Part shown: piece by piece, positions 9,877 through 18,641 of the stretch | Numbering within the stretch: the stretch's first letter is position 1 | Layout of the letters: each line of letters opens with the position of its first letter | Assembly (NCBI RefSeq): GCF_001949145.1 | Contig: NW_019091390.1 | Location: 1,806,214 to 1,825,414 of the forward strand | DNA length: 19,201 nt | Origin: Acanthaster planci | Taxonomy: Eukaryota; Echinodermata; Asteroidea; Valvatida; Acanthasteridae | Reading direction: 5' to 3' | Notes under the pieces: model-generated | The model's database searches: none | The model's input: the letters and a program-made list of their open reading frames with translations, nothing else | Told to the model about the DNA's origin: nothing | Made by a program: the position numbers and the translations under genes

Positions 9877-12060
9877 GTAGGTTATTCTCCGTCATTAGTT
9901 TTCTTTAGATTTAATATTCACAGCATGTTGGACGGCAAGTGAGGCGGTAGCTGATTTTTTTAAAGTTAAACAGAAGGCCTGACCCGCGCCATTCCTGCAT
10001 GATCACCTGCCGCCCAACTGACCGTAAAAACAGGCATAGGCTTTGGCCTATAACTTTCTACCCCTAGAACTAGGCCTGTGTGGTTTATCGTCCACCGCTG
10101 TCCCACGAACCTCACAGTTTTGTTCAGCTTGCGAGACAGCTTGGTTTTGTAATGCAAAATTATTCATGTTGGGCCCAACTGGCAGACTGGCGAAGTATCT
10201 ATCTAAGCTATTTAACTTATCGATAAGCCTTATCTCTAATCTGCAAGAGTAATTTTGTGCAATTATTATGTTATGCCTCAGCCATGCCAGCTGTAACATT
10301 TGTCTCAACTATAGTTAAGACCGTCCCAACTCTAGTTAGGACCGTTCCAACTCTAGAAGGCTGTAGTTGGGCCAGCCCAACTGCAACACAGGTTCAGTGT
10401 GCATGTGTCCAACATGTGAAATTGGTCAACAATAGTTGGGCCAGCCCAACTGCAGCACTACAGTTGGGACCTACTAAAGTTGGGACAGATGCTATAGTTG
10501 AGGCGTAACAACGACAATAGTATAAGGGAAAAAGGGGCAATGTTTGCCCCATTTTCCTTCCCACAATGCCTTTCCAAAGATGTGCAAAATCAGCCATGCG
10601 GTATTAGCAATAAGGCCTATGGAAAGAAGATTTTTTCAACATGCATATGTATACAAGTATTATCATCTCAATAAAGGTCAGTCATTGCAGAAATGCTGTA
10701 TGCCCTCTATGGCCAAAATTGGTAAGAATTTTCCATTAATTTTCAGTATGTGTCAACAGATTCGCTGAATTCATTCATAGCCACGGGAGAAGACAGAGTG
10801 GCACAAAGTTAATTTAAGTCCCAATCCCTGGATCTGATCTATTCAAGAACCTGATCCCGAAAAGAGCTGATTGACATTGTTGAGATTATTGTATCAGGAA
10901 GCCTGTTCCTATCTCTTCATGTTCTGGGCACAGAGGAATTTCTGTGCACTTCAGTTCTGCCATGCGGCAAATCAAGTTGAGAATTATTTCCAGTGGCTGT
11001 TCGACGTGGTTTTGTAGAAGCATTGACAACAGACTTCGGAATGGCAGATCCTCCCATACATATTCGTTTCATCAGGATCAATCTAGCAGCTTCACAATGC
11101 TGTTAACTATGGTCTCCACCATTGTCCACAAAGAGACTTCTTATTTCTTTGTCCTTACTTCAATGCCTTGGCATTGTGAAAAGAATTATTGGGACTACAA
11201 ACAACTATTTGGGACTTACCTTACTTTTCACAGACTGATAAGGTGTGGTAAATTGTGATAAATTGAACAAAATTAAAGACTTCAATGAAACCAAAATATT
11301 GAGGTGTTCCAATGGGAAGACTATGATATAAAAGAATGGCCTTTCGCTATTGAGAATCATGTGTCGGAAGGATTTTGGTTCCCCATATTCATTTCCAATG
11401 TGAAGATTTCCCCACCCCATCAACTGTATTTCAGTCTGAAAGATGTACATAAACCAAACATTAAATTTAAATGGTCTTTGTTGTATGCAAAACTACTATT
11501 AAGTTCATTTCTGTTCACGCTGTTGACCTTCCAGGACCCGGCCAATGTTTTGCTTATTTTTGTTCCCAGGTACCTATATTGCAAACATTCTCCGGGACTA
11601 CAAGGGCGCCACATTAGACATATTCACTGATGCCAGAGAGCGTCCAATCAAGGCCACCATCTACATAGCCATCCTTGGCTCTGCAGCCATAGCCGCATGG
11701 AACAACCCAGACGAGCAGTCCTACGACAGGTCTCTTTTGGACGCCCGCAATGATGTGCTTCTCCTCAGCGACCCCATCCGCAACCGGGCCTCGGACCGGC
11801 ACCTGCAGGGGCTGATGGAACTGCGCAACCAGGGACGGATCCGGCGTTTGAACCTGGTGGTGTGCTGTGTCATGTGGCGGGACGATTACAGTAAAGCGCT
11901 AGGGCGGTACGACTCGCAGTGCGAGTACCTGCGGCCCAGCTGGCGGGACTTTAACCAACGCGTCCTGGACGTTGGCCTCATGAACAGGTGGTATTACCTG
12001 GAGAAGGCCATGGTAGACTATGATGTGAACGACGAAGAGTTTGCCACGACAGACAGTTAG
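9762..12060 (+). CDS. TIMM29: TIMM29, mitochondrial import inner membrane translocase subunit Tim29 (2 coding exons)
   Basis: Coding exons 9762-9876 and 11570-12060 join into a 201-aa protein. Tim29 is a metazoan subunit of the TIM22 complex, which inserts multi-spanning carrier proteins into the mitochondrial inner membrane; it supports TIM22 assembly and contacts the TOM complex. The N-terminus (1-38) is basic, with its first acidic residue at 32, as expected for a mitochondrial protein. Residues 47-67 carry the RDY...AR.RP family region. A hydrophobic segment at 65-82 (IKATIYIAILGSAAIAAW) is the probable membrane span. Family signatures follow: RNR at 109-111, LRNQGRIR at 123-130, CEYLRPSWRDF at 156-166, RVLDVG at 169-174, and a D-x-N-D-E-E-F end at 190-196. 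The start has A at -3 and G at +4. Vertebrate Tim29 is about 260 aa; this protein stops five residues after the DEEF motif. Identification is from memory of the family, without a search. Confidence 0.93.
10271..10508. mobile_element. MITE-like element with inverted repeats, copy 2 (inside the TIMM29 intron)
   Basis: The element starts TTATGCCTCA and ends with its near-complement GAGGCGTAA. It contains the same CCCAACT/AGTTGGG palindromes and central words (GTGTGCATGTGTCCA, AAATTGGTCAACAA) as copy 1 at 8936-9290. It is shorter and its left arm is more diverged, so it looks like an older or internally deleted copy. No coding capacity. Confidence 0.75.
10534..10550. repeat. Small hairpin GGGGCAA/TTGCCCC
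   Basis: A perfect 7-bp inverted repeat with a 3-base loop, flanked by A-rich and T-rich bases that extend the pairing. It lies in the TIMM29 intron, just right of the MITE-like element. It may be chance or a fragment of that element family. Confidence 0.5.
10661..10698 (+). repeat. Dispersed repeat, 38-bp shared core, copy in TIMM29 intron
   Basis: The core TATCATCTCAATAAA...AAATGCTG matches 18097-18134 at 35 of 38 positions in the same orientation. Looser similarity extends to the left, where both have a GGCCTAT motif and an AAGAA-rich stretch about 30-50 bases upstream. It probably belongs to a longer decayed repeat. Confidence 0.6.
10839..11110 (-). pseudogene. Degenerate non-LTR retrotransposon ORF2 C-terminal end
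   Basis: The minus-strand frame ends at a TAG at 10839-10841. Translated upstream it gives a string resembling the C-terminus of LINE (CR1/Jockey-type) reverse transcriptase proteins. In order these are GRTEVHRNSSVPRT, an in-frame TGA, RDRNRLPDTII, then SISSFRDQVLE. The family usually shows a pattern like R..YS..PRTI..WN.LP......S...F, so the tryptophan is changed to R and an internal stop interrupts the frame. Further upstream similarity is weak. It is inside the TIMM29 intron in antisense, and is a dead insertion. Confidence 0.6.
11570..12060 (+). CDS. TIMM29: TIMM29 coding exon 2
   Basis: The acceptor is TTTTTGTTCCCAG/GTACC and the exon ends in TAG. It encodes residues 39 (from base 2) to 201, including the membrane span and all the conserved Tim29 motifs. 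An open frame continues upstream of the acceptor to an ATG at 11545, but those eight residues (MFCLFLFP) lie over the polypyrimidine tract and are not coding. The exon is much more GC-rich than its surroundings, especially at third positions from about 11640 on. Confidence 0.94.
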
Positions 12061-12581
12061 CTGGCACATTCGACACGTATGAACTTCAACAGTGAATATG
12101 ACCATCTCTGAATCACTTGGCTGTGGCTTGAAGTTACACACAATTCTATTGGAAGTGGCTTCAGCCACAACCATAGATGGAGATCCAGTGCCTTGGGCTT
12201 ATGACATGGAGAGAGTCCAATCTGTTGAGCTTTTGAACGATTGTGTAAAAGGTCCTAGATGATGCGTACATGTAAAACAACACGAGCCCTGACCATTCTG
12301 ACCCTATGCATGTTTCGCGCGTGCCCTTTCAACATGTTTTTCGGGCTCGCTGCATGACGACTATTTTATGGAGTAGTGCGAGCGCTCTGTTCTCTGTGTT
12401 TGTTTGCCAAAACTGACACAGAATGGAGCGCGCTCGCGCTGCATTATAAAATGGTCACTGTGCAGGGAGTTGGGAAAACAAGTTCAAAGGTTGTGTGGGC
12501 GGTTCTGTTGGTCAAGTCTGCATGTACTTCAAGCATGCAATTTCTTCACGGCATGCAATCCAGCTCTATCCACCGAGAGCA
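12061..12581 (+). other. TIMM29: TIMM29 3' flank / probable 3' UTR
   Basis: No reading frame of note. No AATAAA lies close behind the stop; the first on the plus strand is at 13993-13998, nearly 2 kb away. Either a weak or variant signal is used or the UTR is long. Confidence 0.35.
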
Positions 12582-12755
12582 AGAAGCACCCCCTCATCGG
12601 TTGATAAGAGCCAGTGTTGGTCAGGAGTGTTCATTTTGTTGGTAGCGATTCAACTGTTATGCGTGCACTTCTTAGTTGTTTGTGAACCAGCTAAGTGCAG
12701 TCCCTACCAAAGGAGCCTGCATTACTAAGATGATCGTGCCCTCTCTTGGTCCAGT
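12582..12755. repeat. Dispersed repeat, copy B
   Basis: Same family and orientation as 7103-7272. It opens AAGAAGCACCCCCTCATCGG and ends CTACCAAAGGAGCCT...TCTTGGTCC. It sits about 520 bp downstream of the TIMM29 stop. The centres of the two copies differ considerably, so insertion was not recent. Confidence 0.7.
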
Positions 12756-15561
12756 TCGGGGGCTCAAACAGTAAATCTCTCCATGTCATGAGCCCATAGC
12801 ACTAGATATTTCAGTCTGCCCTCGACTCATCCTCAGATCAGTTGCTGAACTGACCTGAGTGTCCAATTAACTGTTGCACCGACAGCATTCAAGAAACTTC
12901 AGTGTGTGCCCAGAGATGGACAGCACTACAGGGGTGAGCAACCACACAGTCCAAGGAGCGCCAAGCTCATTCATCATCTTATGAGCAAATTAGCTAACAG
13001 CAGAAGGCGTTTCTACCAAGCTGCTAGGTTTGATTGAGCCCAGCTGTCTAGTATCCTGCCAACTTGGGAGACATTACACCAAAAGAGCAAAGTCCATAGA
13101 TAACATGCAGTCTTTTTCACATTTATCTTCAATCTTGCTTGGTTAACATATGAGTTTATCTCCCCTTTGGGAAAGACTTTTTTCTTCCAAGAAGTTCACG
13201 TATAGTTTTTGGACATCCCAAGGGCATATGGCACCCATGTCATGGAAAATCAATGGACCACAGACTTGTACATGTATATTGACAGCAGAAAAGGAAGGTC
13301 TTGTGTCATGGTACATAAATCTTAATTGTACTTGAGCTGTGAGATATCCAAGTGCCCACTTGGGAATGCTTTTTACATCTTTTGCAGCCAATCTAAGGAA
13401 ACAAAATTCAACTAAAAGTCTAGTGCATGGATGATGGAGAGAAAGTAGATCTTCATGCAGTTGTACATAAATAAGAAATAAGATAAAAATTGTAATACAT
13501 CTCTTACAAGTCACAACCTGTTTTAACTTTGGCAGTGAATTGCTATTTCAATTTGTGAATGAGTTGACTGAATTTCAGTATCTTGGACTTTAGTTCATGA
13601 GTAGAGTGCCAACTCTCGTACAAAGTGAAGCTTGATAGGCACACAAGTCTGTGCCTTTGAACAGTACGGCAAAATTGCAATTTAGTACAAAGTTCTGTAC
13701 TAATCTGTATTTATATTCCATGCGACTATTTGTCATGCATTATGTTAATCCTAACCCCCGAGGGACCATTGAAATTATGCAGAATCCTCTCAGATTTGTC
13801 ACGACAGCCAGAGTTGGTATGCATGTGGTATTTGTTTTACTTGCATGCTGCATACAGAATTCCACTCCATCTCATGTCAATGTGTTCTTTTCCAGACTGA
13901 TATTTGCTATCTCCATGAGATGCTTGACAAGTCCTGATATACAAGCACAGCAATCAAAATTTAATTTTTCTATTTTCTTATTCATATTGAGTAATAAAAT
14001 TTAATTGCCTTTTATGGGAAATGCAAAAAACAGGTATGCATTGGAAAGTAGACCCATATGACCGTGCATGTGCAAGCTTGTACGGTGTTGTGACCCACTC
14101 TGTGAGAATCAGTCAGAAGGCTATGTTGTTTTGGTTCACATAGGAAAGAGCAAGCTCGGCTCATTGTTTTTAAATACACGTATCGCTCATTTTGGCATCG
14201 TAATGATAATGCACGTAGAGTGGGCCAAAAAAATGTTGACCGCTCCTTTTGATTTCCTCGATGCAAGAGTATTTGGAGGATACTCAATTACTCAGCAATG
14301 CTGGCGACTGGTGATTTATTTTCAAAGAAAGGGCCCATTTTTATACTGCTGTGTGTACAGAACTGTTTCCTGTGATACCGAAAGAAATACATTTTAAGTA
14401 CACACTGTCGTGATTTCATGGCACCGACAAAGTGTGGCAAATCCCAGCAGTAAGATATCGAGCTGCAGTTGGCACAGTGATGACTGGTACATTGACAGTG
14501 GAATGCAAATTTAGAAGCTTAACTGTTTGTTGGAATTGGAAAGTGTAAAATCAGAATTGTTAGAGAGTTATTTATTTATGCAAGTTATACTTGCATTTTA
14601 AAAGGGACAAATTTCCATCTACTATTGCTGACAACTGTGCAGGATCGACTTGGTTGCTATACAAATTCTACATTCAAACAAGTCTACATTCACATATTTC
14701 ACAGCAAATATTACATGCGCAGAAAAAACAGGAACACTTTATCATCGGCTGCACCAGGAAGTTGACACACTGTGAATGTACCATACAATCCTTAGAGAAA
14801 TGAGATTATTTTGTACAACATAAATATAAGTTACTACTCTTATCCCATGGTAACATACGACACTATACTCGTACAGCGTCTCCTTTCAATATTTACAACT
14901 TCAAAGTTTTTACATCAACATTGAATTGGGAACAAAAATCTGTTAACATTCTTCAGGATATGACAAATACTTCCGTCTGTGCCCTGGTACTTAAGTACAT
15001 GGGACATAGGCAATAACCTGCTTGGCATCATGGTTCAGAAACTGGGGTTAATGTGGCAGGTTAGTGCGTATCTCTCAGGGAGTACATGACTTGCTCTTCC
15101 TGAATTAAAGATTAGCTAGTTCCACTTACCCTGTCATGTTTGGGTGGATCCGAGAACAAAAAAGGTCCACACATGCTGGTTTGTATAAAACCTTGTGTGG
15201 ACCAAGCTGGGTTCATGAACGTTTCCCCAGCTCTCTAAAAAACAGTTTTAAGGCATTTCAGGAGGTTGGGTCATCTACCAAAAAAGTGATGAAAAGCAGT
15301 CAAGGTACAAATTCTAGACTGGAAGCTCCTCTACATTGCAAGAACAACTTTCGTTTTTTTTTTCTGTAAGTTTTTTTGACTGCTCGGGAACAGAACGAGT
15401 CTCCACACAGGGCTTAAATATAAACTTGGGTGTGACCGCTTGGATAGTATAGAACATATCCACTTATTTTTAAAACAGAAAACCCTGATGTGAGGATGGG
15501 ACAGTTCATAGGGAGATGGCACAAAAGAGCGTTAGTTGTTCTACGCTGGATTAAGTCACTG
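12756..15561. other. Convergent intergenic space between TIMM29 and IFT25
   Basis: No exon is recognised. Possible cleavage/polyadenylation signals are AATAAA at 13993-13998 (plus strand) and its reverse complement TTTATT at 14571-14576 (minus strand, about 990 bp after the IFT25 stop). If both were used, the two 3' UTRs would not reach each other. Several short frames of around 100 codons (13143-13514, 13651-14004, 14068-14397) have no motif. The hairpin at 15164-15203 is listed separately. Confidence 0.4.
15164..15203. repeat. Stem-loop with 10-bp outer and 5-bp inner stem
   Basis: GGTCCACACA (15164-15173) pairs exactly with TGTGTGGACC (15194-15203). Inside it, GGTTT (15178-15182) pairs with AAACC (15188-15192) around a 5-base loop, with a small internal bulge. 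It lies downstream of the IFT25 stop on the minus strand, so it could be in the IFT25 3' UTR or be a foldback repeat fragment. Confidence 0.6.
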
Positions 15562-15675
15562 CTATTCTTGCTCTCTGACTGCTGTTCCGTCAATGATCAA
15601 CTTGTGAACGGACACAAAATGGTCAAAGCCTGATTTGATGATGAATTTCATGTGACGGGCGCCTGTGGAGTCAAA
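15562..15675 (-). CDS. IFT25: IFT25 coding exon 4 (last)
   Basis: Minus-strand acceptor TTTTGTGCAG/TTTGAC, ending in TAG. It encodes residues 105-141 with the strongly conserved strand MKFIIKSGFDHFVSVHKL, then IIDGTAVREQE. The junction with exon 3 is phase 0. The exon is too short, and lacks an ATG at its start, to stand out as an open frame; it was found by translating the minus strand. Confidence 0.94.
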   Translation of the reverse strand, partial: FDSTGARHMKFIIKSGFDHFVSVHKLIIDGTAVREQE

Positions 15676-18641
15676 CTGCACAAAAAGGAAGCAATCAGAA
15701 TATGTGACATTTTACAAAATAGAGTGAAGTCAACCTCTGTCTGGTGAGGCCAGTTGAGACTCTGTGTGCTTGTGAAGGTAAATGCAAATTCTAAATCTCA
15801 AAGCTTTTGGTGGCAAATTGGTATAATTCGGCCTGTGTTTATCTCCGACAAATTCACAAGCTAGTCTTTAACGAGTAAATCGTTCCAGCAGATGCATTTT
15901 CTGTTTGCTAACGTCATGCTGTAATGAACTGTTCTTGCCGTTTGCAGTTGAGTCTATACAACTTCAGCAAGTATAATGTGGAGTAGGGTGAATTCTAACG
16001 CCAAATTAACGATGATGTGGGATGAGCTTTTTCACATGGGTGGGAGTCTCTACACTGGACATCGTTCCAAAGTACCAAATTTCATTTAACTAAGATTTGA
16101 GTCCGAGTCCCTTTGTAGAAACTTATTTTTGGACATTCACGCCAGGCATTGTGCTCAAGCATTCAAATTACTACCACTTAAAATGTACACAGCACTCTTC
16201 CGTAGGGGTGATTCACAACATAGTGCGCCACCAAGACGTTGGTCAGTGAGAGGCCATTTTTCAATTTTAGGGTTGACAAAAGCGTGGCCGCCTTGCCAGA
16301 AGTTGCATTTGAACGTATGTCAGTAGATGGCTCAGGGAAATGCTTGACAGATTGGGACACTCCGTGCAATAGAAGGAAGAAAGGATCAAAAGTGATTGCT
16401 ACTCAAAACCAATATCTTCTTCCCTGACGAACAAATTTCAAAAATAATTCAAGCATCCCAGTGGATAGAATGTCAACCATTTCCCACAATGCACTATGAA
16501 AAGTGGCCTTTCCTTGGCAATTTCTTGGTGGCGCACTGCATTGTGAATCGTCCTTATTGTTACAATACTCTCATATTTTAGGGACCTTTTTGGACATCTA
16601 GAATAAGAGTTGACAACAGTCTGGCGACTGGAACACACCTTGAATTCCTCCATCTGCAGCGATGCATCCGATGGCGTCAGTTCCTTCTCTTCAATCACTT
16701 CAAAGTCGGAGGGCTCCTTCTGGACACTCCGCTGTATGCTCAGACCTTTGACTGTGTCACCAGGAGACGATAAGAAAAGGAAGGGCTTCTAAATGATTTA
16801 AATCTCACACTAGCAGGCAATATTCGAACAAGAAATATTCATGACTGAAGCAACCTGAGAGCTCAAACCAATCACTATAAAAGTTACAAATTACGAGATA
16901 ATGTTCAGTACCTGTTAAGAGTGAGTGTGTAAACTTAAAGAAACTTAAGTGTCTACCCAATGTAAGATGTCTTACCTGTAGTTTACATTCCTTGAAAATG
17001 TACATCTGTGTTTCAATAAACCTCAATTCAATTTTAGTGCACTTTTTTTTCATGCAAATAAAAATGTCTATATTCAACTGTAAAACTTTGTCGTCATGCC
17101 AGGGAGAAAGCCTCATTGATGCAATGGTTTTGGGCACAAAAACTTAAGGAATTTTCATCTTTTGCTGTTTTAATTTACATTTGTTTAGCGATTCATTGTA
17201 ACATACGTGACAATAGGCCAACAAGTAACTCTCACAAATGTCACAGGGTAAAGAAAAACCCTAAACACTGGGCAGTGTTTTCCCTGACTGACATCATAAC
17301 AACAGCACCCTCTTTTGTCTGGGAAGGCGTAGACAATGTTAAGAAAATGTGCCTTTAAATAAACTTTAACCCCACAAAGATAAGATGTCCAATTGTCTTC
17401 ATGCACTGAAGAAGAACAGACAGTATCAGCACAATGAATCGCCTACACCCTTGAAGATTTCAATTTCATAAACTTATTACTCGGCTCAAGTCTAACACGA
17501 AGTGACTACATATTACCGTGGTAACATGAAAGCTTGATCTTGGAGATGTCCATCATTCCGGCAAAGCTGATGATGAATTCTTGCGGGAACATCCCTGTAC
17601 TGATCCAAAAGGTCTCGGCTTTGCTGTGGAAAGAGTGCCGAATCTATTGTTGATATCTATTGTTAATTTGTTTTTGCTTGAATATCACACAAACAGGATG
17701 ATCAAGCACAAAGTGAGAGGTGTAAACAATCTCTACGAGCCAATCCAGCATTTTAACAACACAAGGTCATTCAGGGGAAAAAAATCCTCACATTACACCC
17801 GCTGGAATTCATGTGTGTGTTGTGTACACTCCTTTGCTAAATAGCTAAAAAGATAAACAGCGAAAAAAAAAAAGTGCAGTGAAAGTCAAAGACTTCAGCG
17901 ACCAATTAGTGATGGACACTTTCACCATGATTTATTTTCAGTGTGCACCTGTGACTGTGCATGTTTTGTGCCCTCGTCATCGTTTTTACCCCCCAATTTC
18001 CCTACTTAGGTGAGTCCAAAAGTTTGGAAGTTAGTTTCTGTTTTATTAGGCCTATAAGAAAAAAAGTTGCATCCTGACTCCATTTTTCTCATCATATATC
18101 ATCTCAATAAAAGTCAATCATTGAAGAAATGCTGGGAAGACACAAATTCTGGACTGAGAAACATTTAAAGGTGTTGTTGGGAAATACTTAGAAAATTCTC
18201 TTCACTCCCCATTGACTTTGTACACAACTACTGAAGTGATGCAATATTTTTTCCAGCCTCTATTTTATAAAGGGGGTCTGCAAATACACAAATCCCCTAA
18301 ATTTTAAGTTTAGGATATGGTATGGAAACAAACTGCGCCACCTACATTTCAGGGCTTTTTGATTCAAAAAAATCCCCATGCCCCAGGTTGAAAGGTGACA
18401 GTAATCGTCGTTGGAGGAATATGAAAACGCATGTTTTTATTCCTCCATGCTCACACTACATGGACTAGGGCGGCCGCAATGATTGTTATATTTTGATAAT
18501 TGTAATGATTATGTTATGTTTAACATGTTTGAAAATAAAGGCTACTTACCCATCCAACATGTTTTCTGGAGGATAGCTTTCGTCACTCGAGGTCGCCAGA
18601 ACGACTTTCGCTCCAGCTTCACTCAAAGCAACATCGAACAT
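15562..18641 (-). CDS. IFT25: IFT25 (HSPB11), intraflagellar transport complex B subunit (4 coding exons)
   Basis: Exons 18641-18550, 17623-17517, 16751-16639 and 15675-15562 join to 141 aa; vertebrate IFT25 is about 144 aa. IFT25 is a jelly-roll (discoidin-like) protein that pairs with the small GTPase IFT27 in the peripheral IFT-B complex, and in mammals supports export of BBSome and Hedgehog cargo from cilia. Family landmarks are VLATSSDE (14-21), YPPENMLDG (23-31), KAETFWISTGMFPQEFII (32-49), KEPSDFE (78-84) and MKFIIKSGFDHFVSVH (113-128). The PPEN..DG..ETFW stretch is where the family's calcium site is expected. An in-frame TAG lies upstream of the start with no ATG between, and A is at -3. 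All phases match (2, 1, 0). Despite the HSPB11 name it has no alpha-crystallin domain. Identified from memory of the family, without a search. Confidence 0.94.
15676..16638 (-). other. IFT25: IFT25 intron 3 (963 bp)
   Basis: Phase-0 GT-AG intron (donor GTGTGTTCC). It contains the inverted repeat at 16199-16560 and otherwise no recognisable sequence. Confidence 0.85.
16199..16560. mobile_element. Inverted-repeat element inside IFT25 intron 3
   Basis: The reverse complement of about 16199-16260 aligns with about 16499-16560. Both read AAAA(G/A)TGGCCT, then CTTGGTGGCGCACT, then TTGTGAATC. Identity is about three quarters over 62 bases, with a block of 14 identical bases in the middle. The arms flank about 240 bp. 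Short frames on the two strands give similar peptides (LVAH.-VN-PY) only because the arms are complementary copies. It is probably an old foldback or MITE. Confidence 0.65.
16639..16751 (-). CDS. IFT25: IFT25 coding exon 3
   Basis: Minus-strand acceptor GGTGACACAG/TCAAAGG, donor TTCAAG/GTGTGT. It completes V67 with exon 2's last G and encodes residues 68-104: KGLSIQRSVQKEPSDFE, then an acidic EEKELTPSDASLQMEEFK. The KEP.DFE motif matches vertebrate IFT25 at the same place in the fold. Confidence 0.93.
16752..17516 (-). other. IFT25: IFT25 intron 2 (765 bp)
   Basis: Phase-1 GT-AG intron with donor GTAATATG. I see no gene inside it; the minus-strand frame at 16805-17137 has no motif. Confidence 0.85.
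17517..17623 (-). CDS. IFT25: IFT25 coding exon 2
   Basis: Minus-strand acceptor CTCTTTCCACAG/CAAAGCC, donor CACG/GTAATATG. It completes G31 and encodes residues 32-66. These include ETFWISTGMFPQEFIISF, the most recognisable stretch of IFT25, then MMDISKIKLSCYH. The exon's first base completes GGC with exon 1's terminal GG. Confidence 0.94.
17624..18549 (-). other. IFT25: IFT25 intron 1 (926 bp)
   Basis: Phase-2 GT-AG intron with a strong donor GTAAGT. It contains the second copy of the 38-bp dispersed repeat (18097-18134) and an A11 run near 17863. No coding sequence is recognised. Confidence 0.85.
18097..18134 (+). repeat. Dispersed repeat, 38-bp shared core, copy in IFT25 intron 1
   Basis: Matches 10661-10698 at 35 of 38 positions in the same plus-strand orientation (TATCATCTCAATAAA start, AAATGCTG end). 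It lies antisense to IFT25. Flanking similarity is limited. Confidence 0.6.
18550..18641 (-). CDS. IFT25: IFT25 coding exon 1
   Basis: ATG at 18641-18639 in the context AGCCATTATGTTC. The exon encodes residues 1-30 plus two bases of G31: MFDVALSEAGAKVVLATSSD, then ESYPPENMLD. It ends at the donor GATGG/GTAAGT. The product aligns with vertebrate IFT25 from its second or third residue on, which supports this start. It is 92 bp long and CpG-richer than its surroundings. Confidence 0.92.

Larger units (their letters stand above)
9877..11569 (+). other. TIMM29: TIMM29 intron 1 (1,693 bp)
   Basis: A GT-AG intron, phase 1, with donor GTAGGT and acceptor TTTTTGTTCCCAG. It carries a palindromic MITE-like element (10271-10508), a small GGGGCAA/TTGCCCC hairpin, a dispersed 38-bp repeat (10661-10698) and a decayed retrotransposon ORF on the opposite strand (10839-11110). 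None of these overlaps the splice signals. Confidence 0.82.

Noticed and set aside
11545-12060. TIMM29 as a single-exon 171-aa protein starting at 11545
   Set aside because: The first eight codons overlie a pyrimidine tract and AG acceptor. A better-placed start with a matching phase-1 donor exists at 9762-9876.
13143-14397. Several open frames of 90-123 codons between the two genes
   Set aside because: They overlap on both strands, have ordinary AT-rich composition, and have no motif or splice context.
16178-16581. Similar peptides on opposite strands suggesting a duplicated protein
   Set aside because: The similarity is explained by the complementary arms of the inverted repeat.
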